Origin: an uncultured Clostridia bacterium
Lineage (GTDB): Bacteria > Bacillota > Clostridia > Oscillospirales > Acutalibacteraceae
Assembly: GCA_947624755.1 (NCBI GenBank)
Contig: CANQLQ010000086.1
Span: 1-7,895, forward strand
Reading direction: 5' to 3'
Length of the DNA: 7,895 bases
The translations under genes were made by a program, and so were the position numbers. Below the pieces are notes generated by a model. The model had not been told where the DNA came from and ran no database searches. It saw only the letters and a program-made list of their open reading frames with translations. Positions 1 to 4,467 of the stretch are shown here, in pieces. How positions within the stretch are numbered: the stretch's first letter is position 1; every line of letters starts with the position of its first letter.

Positions 1-44
1 CGCTGATTAATTAAGGGCACCCTGAATTAATCAGCGCTTCCTTT
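1..44. repeat. Foldback repeat, copy 1 (left end cut by window edge)
   Basis: A perfect 12-bp inverted repeat, CGCTGATTAATT (1-12) against AATTAATCAGCG (25-36), surrounds a short centre with AGGG/CCCT. It is followed by the family terminus CTTCCTT. The 17-mer CACCCTGAATTAATCAG at 18-34 is the exact reverse complement of 2983-2999 in the full-length copy, so this is a short, internally deleted member. The left terminus lies outside the window. It ends about 24 nt before the metallophosphoesterase start, so it would be in that gene's leader or promoter region. Confidence 0.85.
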
Positions 45-67
45 GCTGCGGAGAATATGAGAAGACT

Positions 68-1441
68 ATGAAAAATTTTAATTTTTACCATTTAACCGAC
101 CTTCACCTTTATGCCGCCGAGGAAATCGGTTCAAAAGGGAAATCTTTTGAATTTAAGTGCGCTTCGGATCAAAAATGTATGGCTGAATCTGCGGCCATTG
201 TTGATGCCGTATTTGAAAAACTGATTGCTGACAAGGAAAATGAAGTTGTTGTAATTTCCGGAGATCTTACCTTTGACGGTGAGGCTAAGAGTCACGACTT
301 GCTTGTGACTAAGCTTAAAAAGCTAAAGGAAGCCGGAAAGAAGGTCTATGTTACGACCGCGACGCACGACTGGAATATGGAAGCAAACAGATATATTGAT
401 GATAAAATAGAGTCTGTGCCAAAATATACAAGAGAAGAACTTCGCGAAATATATGCCGATTTTGGTTGGAATGAAGCAATTGACGAGCATGTACCGTCTT
501 ATTCCTATGCTGTAAAACCATGCGACGGGATTCGCTTTCTGCTTCTCAATGATGACGGCGACGGTTTGCAGTTTTGCGGCTATGACAAAACTCAGCTTGC
601 ATGGATAAAAGCCCAGGCAAAAGAAGCGAAGGATCGCGGCGAAAGAGTAATTGCTTTCACTCATCACCCCGTTCTTCCGCCGTCCGTTCTTTATCCCTAC
701 TATTCGCATAGAGATATGCTTGGCGGCTATGAAACGACAGCGCCGTTTCTTGCTGATTGCGGTATTGAATTTATTTTTACCGGCCATACGCATATGCAGT
801 CAATAGCGTGCCTTGAAACCTTCAATGCAAACAAGCTTTATCACATCAACACCGGTGCGGTTACCGCATTTCCCGCGCCGTTTAGAAGGGTAGTTGTAAC
901 AGATAAAGGGCTTGATATAAAAACCGAAACAATTGATTCTTTTGATTGGGATCTTGGCGGAAAAACAGTAGAAGAATATATGAAAGAACACTTTTTTAAA
1001 ATGGTTCTTGATGTTTTCGATTCAATGGAAAATGACATTGAACATTTTAAATATCTTGCAAAGGGATTCAGCCTTGATGCAAAAACAATTGATAAGATCA
1101 AGCCTGTTGTTATTTTCCTCGGCAAGTTCATTAATCATCTGACTTTCAAAAAGGCGGGCAAAATTTTCTTTGTCGGAAAGTATGTCGATCCGGTAATTTA
1201 TGACCTTAAAGTCAGGGACTTTATGATGGATATTCTTTGCCGTATGTTCTCCGGAAGAAGAAATTATAATCCGGACACAGCCGAATATAAAGCAATGATG
1301 GCTCTTGCCAAACGCATTGGCAGATTAATTGAGCTTAAAGACAGCACGACAAATGATGTTGTTCTTATTGAAGATATTGTTGAAGATCTTCTTTATGATA
1401 CCGGTGAATTTGATAATAATAATACGTTTTTACCTTATTAA
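68..1441 (+). CDS. Calcineurin-like metallophosphoesterase, cytosolic, substrate unknown
   Basis: This is a 457-aa protein of the binuclear metallophosphoesterase fold (calcineurin-like, PF00149 type), which hydrolyses phosphoester bonds at a two-metal centre. Visible metal-site motifs are D11-x-H13 (TDLHLY), G65-D66 followed by LTFDGE, T99-H100-D101 where GNH(D/E) is expected, T198-H199-H200-P, and G239-H240-T241-H242. The catalytic domain covers about residues 1-285. The remaining 170 residues look helical and I do not recognise them. There is no signal peptide or membrane segment. The Asn of the GNH motif is replaced by Thr (ATHD), which is unusual. The start at ATG 68 gives a normal fold N-terminus, but the SD is weak (GGAG at 50-53, or GAGAAG close to the ATG). 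The gene is followed at once by tandem hairpins. Family is secure; substrate and pathway cannot be told. Confidence 0.9.
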   Translation: MKNFNFYHLTDLHLYAAEEIGSKGKSFEFKCASDQKCMAESAAIVDAVFEKLIADKENEVVVISGDLTFDGEAKSHDLLVTKLKKLKEAGKKVYVTTATHDWNMEANRYIDDKIESVPKYTREELREIYADFGWNEAIDEHVPSYSYAVKPCDGIRFLLLNDDGDGLQFCGYDKTQLAWIKAQAKEAKDRGERVIAFTHHPVLPPSVLYPYYSHRDMLGGYETTAPFLADCGIEFIFTGHTHMQSIACLETFNANKLYHINTGAVTAFPAPFRRVVVTDKGLDIKTETIDSFDWDLGGKTVEEYMKEHFFKMVLDVFDSMENDIEHFKYLAKGFSLDAKTIDKIKPVVIFLGKFINHLTFKKAGKIFFVGKYVDPVIYDLKVRDFMMDILCRMFSGRRNYNPDTAEYKAMMALAKRIGRLIELKDSTTNDVVLIEDIVEDLLYDTGEFDNNNTFLPY

Positions 1442-1442
1442 T

Positions 1443-1523
1443 GCGGCGGACATCGTCCGCAGGAATTACGCGGCGGGCATCGCCCGCAAGAGTTACGCGG
1501 CGGGCATCGCCCGCAGGAGTTAC
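1443..1523. repeat. Three tandem 27-bp repeats, each a short hairpin
   Basis: Three head-to-tail 27-bp units lie at 1443-1469, 1470-1496 and 1497-1523, with a partial fourth (GCGGGG) after them. Each contains a palindrome: GCGGAC-atc-GTCCGC in unit 1 (1446-1460), and GCGGGC-atc-GCCCGC in units 2 (1473-1487) and 3 (1500-1514). Unit 1 differs from the others by a paired change, A1450-T1456 in place of G-C, which keeps the stem. The array begins one base after the metallophosphoesterase stop codon, so it lies in its 3' untranslated region. It could act as an mRNA 3'-end barrier in the manner of REP elements; no T-run follows, so it is not a standard terminator. Confidence 0.9.
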
Positions 1524-1624
1524 GCGGGGTGTGAAGTTAAAAGCCTCTATTTTCTCCCCGCGACAAGACTTTTGTTGTATACCATAAACTCATAGCACAT
1601 AGCAACTCTTAAAACTATTTTTAT
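1524..1624. other. Intergenic spacer without recognisable feature
   Basis: This is AT-rich sequence between the tandem hairpins and foldback copy 2. I see no convincing promoter, RNA gene or open reading frame. An open frame runs through the array here, but it is only the 27-bp repeat read in frame. Confidence 0.5.
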
Positions 1625-1702
1625 TTAAGGAATCACCGATTAATAAAGTCTGCCATGCTTGACGGTAAATTGGGACACCCTGATTAATCGGCGATTCTCT
1701 AA
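1625..1702. repeat. Foldback repeat, copy 2 (internally deleted)
   Basis: The terminal inverted repeats are TTAAGGAATCACCGATTAAT (1625-1644) and the complement at 1683-1702, with 3 mismatches in 20. The interior shares two exact words with the full-length copy in the opposite orientation: CTTGACGGTAAATT at 1658-1671 (complement at 3094-3107) and GGACACCCTG at 1673-1682 (complement at 2993-3002). In the full-length copy those words lie in opposite arms about 90 nt apart, whereas here they almost touch. This is what an internal deletion of the central hairpin would give. Confidence 0.88.
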
Positions 1703-1747
1703 CATTATTTTTCTTCATTCTGCTGTGAAAACATGGGCTTGCATCAG

Positions 1748-1801
1748 AAAATTTTAATATAGCTTTAATAGTTACAATGTACTGCGCTATTTTAAAATTT
1801 T
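1748..1801. repeat. 16-bp AT-rich inverted repeat upstream of the folT promoter
   Basis: AAAATTTTAATATAGC (1748-1763) is complementary to GCTATTTTAAAATTTT (1786-1801) with one mismatch and a 22-nt loop. It lies just upstream of the folT -35 box and could be an operator, a cruciform or an old foldback remnant. It lacks the TAAGGAA termini of the other repeats. A smaller hairpin, ACAGAC/GTCTGT (1810-1815 and 1826-1831), follows between it and the -35 box. Confidence 0.6.
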
Positions 1802-1832
1802 ATTTTGCGACAGACACATTTTTGCGTCTGTA

Positions 1833-1861
1833 TTGACAAAAGTACATTACTGTGCTAAAAT
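1833..1861 (+). promoter_or_regulatory. Sigma-A promoter for the THF riboswitch-folT transcript
   Basis: A consensus -35 box TTGACA (1833-1838) is followed after 17 nt by the -10 box TAAAAT (1856-1861). TG at 1853-1854 makes it an extended -10 promoter. The predicted start is near 1868, a few bases before the first helix of the THF aptamer, which is the expected geometry for a riboswitch leader. Confidence 0.9.
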
Positions 1862-1872
1862 TTCAAAAGATT

Positions 1873-1973
1873 ACAGAGTAGATTTACGCGCGTTAAAAGT
1901 GCCCTGAGAACGGGGAGTTGTCTCGGGGACGAAAAAGCTTTGGCTTTGCGGTGCGTAAATTGCATCCCGCTGT
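1873..1973 (+). ncRNA. Tetrahydrofolate (THF) riboswitch aptamer
   Basis: This aptamer binds reduced folates and controls folate transport or synthesis genes, here folT. Conserved blocks follow the class I recognise from folT leaders: GAGTAGATTTACGCGCGTTAA (part of 1876-1895), AGTGCCCTGAGAACGG, GGAGTTGTCTC and GCGGTGCG. Stems visible are ACAG 1873-1876 with CTGT 1970-1973; ATTTACGC 1882-1889 with GCGTAAAT 1953-1960; CCCTGAGA 1902-1909 with TCTCGGGG 1921-1928 (one G-T pair); and AAAGC 1934-1938 with GCTTT 1943-1947. The order and loops closely match the E. siraeum aptamer as I remember it. It starts just after the predicted transcription start and lies 106 nt ahead of folT. Control is probably translational, because no terminator lies between aptamer and gene. 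Confidence 0.95.
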
Positions 1974-2020
1974 TAAGGAACCACGCAATCTGCACGTTCG
2001 ATTTAATCAGTGCTTCCTTA
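1974..2020. repeat. Foldback repeat, copy 3, abutting the THF aptamer
   Basis: The ends TAAGGAA (1974-1980) and TTCCTTA (2014-2020) are perfect inverted repeats. The right arm ATTTAATCAGTGCTTCCTTA (2001-2020) is a good family terminus, while the rest of the left arm (CCACGCAATC) has diverged. The copy begins at the base after the last pair of the riboswitch closing stem and lies wholly in the folT leader. Its right arm carries CTTCCTT (2013-2019), which is complementary to the folT SD apart from one G-U pair. Confidence 0.75.
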
Positions 2021-2038
2021 AAATAAAGTGAAAATCTT

Positions 2039-2070
2039 CTTCCTTTATTCGGCGGACGTGAAAAAGGAGG
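2039..2070 (+). promoter_or_regulatory. folT Shine-Dalgarno and SD-masking hairpin
   Basis: The strong SD AAAGGAGG (2063-2070) lies 8 nt ahead of ATG 2079 and decides the start. CTTCCTTT (2039-2046) can pair with all eight SD bases (one G-U pair) across a 16-nt loop, so this is a likely expression platform for the upstream THF aptamer. A second anti-SD word, CTTCCTT, lies at 2013-2019 in the foldback repeat. The pairing is read from sequence; the switching is inferred. Confidence 0.7.
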
Positions 2071-2078
2071 ATTTTTTT

Positions 2079-2831
2079 ATGCCCGAAAAAATTATTGAAG
2101 CAACGCCCTTGAACGCAAAAAAAGCAATGTCCATTATGTCTAAAGAATATTGGCTTGCCGCCGCAAAGAACTTTTCCGATGTGCGAATGATTTGTTATGC
2201 GGCAATCATTATAGCTTTGAGGGTTGCGTTAAAGTTTATTGTAATTCCGGTAAATTTGGGAGTTGATTTCAGCTTTGACTGTTACATAAACTCCCTCGGT
2301 TCGCTCGTCTACGGACCGCTTGTAGGTCTTGCCGTCGGAGCTGTCAGTGACACGCTCGGCTGTATTTTGCATCCTACAGGACCATATTTTTTCCCGTTTA
2401 TTTTGACCGAAATGAGCAGTTCGTTCATTTTTGCTTTGTTCCTTTGGAAAAGGGATATTTCCGCTCCCCGTGTTCTTCTTTCAAAGTTCACTGTTAATTT
2501 TGTCTGCAATATCATAATTACTTCATTGCTTATGAAGCCGTATATGAGTATTTTTTACGGAAAGGATTATAACCTTGTCAATATGACAAGAATAGTAAAA
2601 AATCTTGTTCTTTTCCCTCTTGAGGCGATGTTTATAACCTTTATTTTTGCGGCAATGATTCCGGCGCTTCGCTCGATGAAGCTTGTCTCAAGCTCACAAA
2701 AAAATGTATCAATGAGAACAAAAGATATTATTCTTATGGTCGGTCTTACCGTGCTTTCCGTAGGTCTTGTTCTTTTGTATGTTTTTTGGCTGAAGGACTT
2801 TATCTCTGCTCATAATATAAAGCTTTTCTGA
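2079..2831 (+). CDS. folT: Folate ECF transporter substrate-binding (S) component FolT
   Basis: This 250-aa integral membrane protein is the S component that captures folate at the cell membrane for an energy-coupling factor transporter. The core has the FolT-like pattern: a first helix at about 36-58, then NLGVDFSF, then SLGSLVYGPLVGLAVGAVSD (72-91), LHPTGPYFFPF (98-107) and several further hydrophobic helices to about 197. An additional hydrophobic segment at 216-238 follows a polar stretch, making it longer than typical six-helix S components of about 170-200 aa. ATG 2079 is chosen for its SD; a GTG at 2028 in the same frame would add 17 residues but has no SD and would overlap the control hairpin. 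No ECF ATPase or T component is in the window, so it probably shares a module encoded elsewhere. The upstream THF riboswitch strongly supports folate as the substrate. Confidence 0.92.
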   Translation: MPEKIIEATPLNAKKAMSIMSKEYWLAAAKNFSDVRMICYAAIIIALRVALKFIVIPVNLGVDFSFDCYINSLGSLVYGPLVGLAVGAVSDTLGCILHPTGPYFFPFILTEMSSSFIFALFLWKRDISAPRVLLSKFTVNFVCNIIITSLLMKPYMSIFYGKDYNLVNMTRIVKNLVLFPLEAMFITFIFAAMIPALRSMKLVSSSQKNVSMRTKDIILMVGLTVLSVGLVLLYVFWLKDFISAHNIKLF

Positions 2832-2836
2832 ATATT

Positions 2837-2870
2837 AACCGGCAGGCCGATGCTTGTCGGTTTTATTTTG
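2837..2870 (+). terminator. Intrinsic terminator of folT
   Basis: An 11-bp stem, AACCGGCAGGC (2837-2847) with GCTTGTCGGTT (2852-2862), has a 4-nt loop CGAT, two G-T pairs, and is followed by TTATTTTG. It starts 5 nt after the folT stop codon, so folT is a single-gene unit. Confidence 0.9.
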
Positions 2871-2889
2871 TAAATAGATTCGTCCGCTA

Positions 2890-2918
2890 TTGATTTTCTT
2901 TGAATTTTTGTTTATTAT
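2890..2918 (+). promoter_or_regulatory. Candidate promoter for the era operon
   Basis: TTGATT (2890-2895) and TATTAT (2913-2918) are spaced by 17 nt and match the sigma-A boxes at 4/6 and 5/6 positions. It follows the folT terminator and would give a leader of about 310 nt containing the nested foldback repeats. A closer promoter for era was not evident. Confidence 0.5.
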
Positions 2919-2951
2919 ATATAAAGAAGCTATGTTTCTTTAAGATAAGAC

Positions 2952-3180
2952 TAAGGAAACTCCGATTAAATCTAAGGAAGCACTGATTAATTCAGGGTGT
3001 CCTAATTGACGAGGAAATTTTTCGTCAGTTTGTTCAAAAATTTGAGGCAATACTTTGTGTATTAACGAGAATTTTTGGGCAAAATGACGGAATAATTTAC
3101 CGTCAAGTAGGGCTGTTTGTATTAATCAGTGATTCCCTAATACCCATCTTGCTTACAAATTTTTAATCGGAGCTTCCTCA
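2952..3180. repeat. Foldback repeat, copy 4a (outer), split by another copy
   Basis: TAAGGAAACTCCGATTAAA (2952-2970) is the inverted repeat of TTTAATCGGAGCTTCCTCA (3162-3180) with 2 mismatches in 19. Without the inner copy the element would be about 61 bp, similar to the other short members. The inner full-length copy interrupts it directly after its left arm. This arrangement is most simply explained by insertion of one element into another. Confidence 0.8.
2973..3140. repeat. Full-length foldback (MITE-like) element, copy 4b
   Basis: This 168-bp element is an inverted repeat over its whole length. The left arm 2972-3051 aligns without gaps to the reverse complement of 3061-3140, with 56 of 80 positions identical by hand count. 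Eight of the differences still allow G-U pairs in the + strand RNA. The loop is ACTTTGTGT (3052-3060). The outer ends are TAAGGAAGCACTGATTAAT and its complement. Each arm also holds a small local hairpin (TGACGA/TCGTCA at 3007-3027; GACGG/CCGTC at 3085-3104). It has no coding capacity, as in a miniature inverted-repeat element mobilised in trans. It lies in the presumed era leader. Confidence 0.88.
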
Positions 3181-3237
3181 ATACAAAAAAAGAAAGGGAG
3201 CGGCACAGACGTTACAGACTATGTGTTGTAGTAAAAT

Positions 3238-4125
3238 ATGACTAAAACAGCTTTTATTGCAATTGTCGGTTGTCCCAATGTCGGCAAGTCTTCAATTCTC
3301 AACCGTATGCTCGGTCAAAAGATTGCCATTGTATCCGACAAGCCCCAGACAACAAGAACAAGAATTATGGGTGTTCTTACAAAAGATGAAACCCAGCTTG
3401 TTTTTACCGATACACCCGGATATCACAGACCGCATAACAAGCTTGGCGAACGAATGATAAAAGCAGTCTGCGAAAGTATCAACGGCGTAGATGCCTGTAT
3501 GCTTGTCGTTGAACCGCAGGGTGAACTTCGCAGTGCGGAAGAAGAGCTTATCGCAAAATTCAAAGCCGAAAAAATGCCGGTCGTTCTTGTAATCAACAAA
3601 ATTGATACAATAAATGAAAAGACACAGCTTATGGCACGCATCGCTCAAATGGCGGCTCTTTATGACTTTGAAGCGGTTGTGCCTGTTTCCGCTCTTCAAA
3701 ATGACGGTATTGATTTGCTTACCGAAGAGCTTAAAAAGCTTGCTTTCCCTTCGGAGCACTTTTTCCCCGATGACACCTTGACCGACCAGCCGGAAAGGGT
3801 AATTGCCGCTGAAATCGTCCGCGAAAAAATGCTTCGGCTTCTCGATAAGGAAATTCCCCACGGCGTTGCGGTATCAATTGAAAAAATGCGTGAAAGAGCG
3901 GACAAAGATCTTCTCGACATTGAAGCAATAATCTACTGCGAAAAGGACAGCCATAAGGGCATAATAATCGGAAAAAAGGGAGCAATGCTCAAAAAAATTT
4001 CAACCTATGCAAGACAGGATATGGAAAAATTCTTTGATTGCAAAGTCAATCTTCAATGCTGGGTAAAAGTAAAAGTAGGCTGGAGAAACCGCGAAGGACT
4101 TATCCATAATTTTGGTCTTGATTGA
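3238..4125 (+). CDS. era: GTPase Era
   Basis: This 295-aa protein is Era, the GTPase that binds the 3' end of 16S rRNA during 30S subunit assembly. G domain: G1 GCPNVGKS (11-18), switch residues QTTRTR (37-42), G3 DTPG (58-61), G4 NKID (120-123) and G5 SAL (151-153). The linker PERVIAAEIVREK (186-197) leads to a C-terminal KH domain (about 205-290) with its G-x-x-G loop GKKG (245-248) in IIIGKKGAMLKKI. Length is normal for the family. ATG 3238 is the only reasonable start, since an in-frame TAA lies at 3232-3234, yet there is no SD at a usual distance. The nearest purine-rich run (AAAGGGAG, about 3193-3200) is some 38 nt away. First gene of the era-yqzL-recO group. Confidence 0.98.
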   Translation: MTKTAFIAIVGCPNVGKSSILNRMLGQKIAIVSDKPQTTRTRIMGVLTKDETQLVFTDTPGYHRPHNKLGERMIKAVCESINGVDACMLVVEPQGELRSAEEELIAKFKAEKMPVVLVINKIDTINEKTQLMARIAQMAALYDFEAVVPVSALQNDGIDLLTEELKKLAFPSEHFFPDDTLTDQPERVIAAEIVREKMLRLLDKEIPHGVAVSIEKMRERADKDLLDIEAIIYCEKDSHKGIIIGKKGAMLKKISTYARQDMEKFFDCKVNLQCWVKVKVGWRNREGLIHNFGLD

Positions 4126-4147
4126 TTTTTTTTACTTGTCTAAAATT

Positions 4148-4204
4148 TCCATGTGTATAAATCTTGAGGAATGGCAAAATTATTTATATACAATTTCACA
4201 TGGA
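4148..4204 (+). promoter_or_regulatory. Alternative hairpins over the SD of the YqzL-like gene
   Basis: TCCATGTG (4148-4155) is perfectly complementary to CACATGGA (4197-4204), which includes the GGA of the SD GGAG (4202-4205). The competing stem TGTGTATAAAT (4152-4162) with ATTTATATACA (4182-4192) has 11 bp including one G-U. Both use 4152-4155, so the pairings exclude each other at these bases; TATAAAT/ATTTATA can persist under the first fold. This could be a translational control element; function is inferred only. Confidence 0.5.
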
Positions 4205-4214
4205 GATGTCAGTA

Positions 4215-4409
4215 ATGAACAAAAATGAATTATGGCAGATTTTTATGAAAACAGGAAAGGTTTCCGATTATCTCAATTATAAAAATGCAAGGGACGACAC
4301 GGTTTTCCCCATATATGAGGATGAGGAGTTTTCAGACGAATTTGCACCTGATTATAATAGTCCTGATTCAGACTTTCCGCAAGTTGATGAGGAAGACTTA
4401 AATTATTAA
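4215..4409 (+). CDS. yqzL: Small acidic YqzL-like protein
   Basis: This 64-aa protein lies between era and recO, where Bacillus carries yqzL. Its N-terminus, ELWQIFMKTGKVSDYLNYK (residues 5-23), resembles the W-x-x-F-x-x-T-G-x-x-x-x-Y-L pattern I recall for YqzL, whose function is not known to me. From residue 28 on it is strongly acidic (EDEEFSDEF, VDEEDLNY) and probably disordered, making it longer than the Bacillus protein of roughly 47 aa. There is no signal peptide or membrane segment. ATG 4215 is chosen because GGAG at 4202-4205 precedes it by 9 nt. An in-frame TTG at 4164 would add 17 residues without conserved character and would read through the hairpin region. It is 89 nt after era and 58 nt before recO, so probably cotranscribed. 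The family assignment rests on a short motif plus position. Confidence 0.75.
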   Translation: MNKNELWQIFMKTGKVSDYLNYKNARDDTVFPIYEDEEFSDEFAPDYNSPDSDFPQVDEEDLNY

Positions 4410-4421
4410 ATTATTTTTACA

Positions 4422-4451
4422 AAAAGATATTAATTTTCAAAGGTATCTTTT
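4422..4451 (+). other. AT-rich hairpin between the YqzL-like gene and recO
   Basis: AAAAGATA (4422-4429) and TATCTTTT (4444-4451) form a perfect 8-bp stem with a 14-nt loop, ending 5 nt before the recO SD. It is too AT-rich, and lacks a separate T-run, to be a confident terminator. It may weakly affect recO expression or have no role. Confidence 0.4.
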
Positions 4452-4467
4452 GCTTTGGAGAAAAAGG

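Noticed and set aside
323..793. A 156-codon minus-strand open frame
   Set aside because: It lies wholly opposite the conserved catalytic part of the metallophosphoesterase and its translation has no recognisable motif.
1443..1523. Possible CRISPR array
   Set aside because: The 27-bp units are directly adjacent with no spacers, there are only three of them, and no cas genes are present.
1329..1595. An 88-codon open frame overlapping the end of the metallophosphoesterase, with repeated residues (YAAGIAR)
   Set aside because: It begins inside the metallophosphoesterase in another frame, has no SD, and its repeated peptide is the 27-bp hairpin array read in frame. No slippery site joins the two frames.
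2028..2078. Upstream GTG start for folT adding 17 residues
   Set aside because: No SD precedes it, the added peptide is encoded by the anti-SD hairpin, and a strong SD serves ATG 2079.
2922..2942. TAAAGAA/TTCTTTA hairpin as a terminator
   Set aside because: The stem is only 7 bp and AT-rich with no following T-run; the folT terminator at 2837-2870 is far better.
3292..3861. A 189-codon minus-strand open frame
   Set aside because: It is antisense to the era G domain, cysteine- and phenylalanine-rich as expected of a shadow frame, and has no promoter or SD.
4126..4147. T-run after the era stop codon as a terminator
   Set aside because: No GC-rich stem precedes the T-run, so it does not meet the pattern of an intrinsic terminator.
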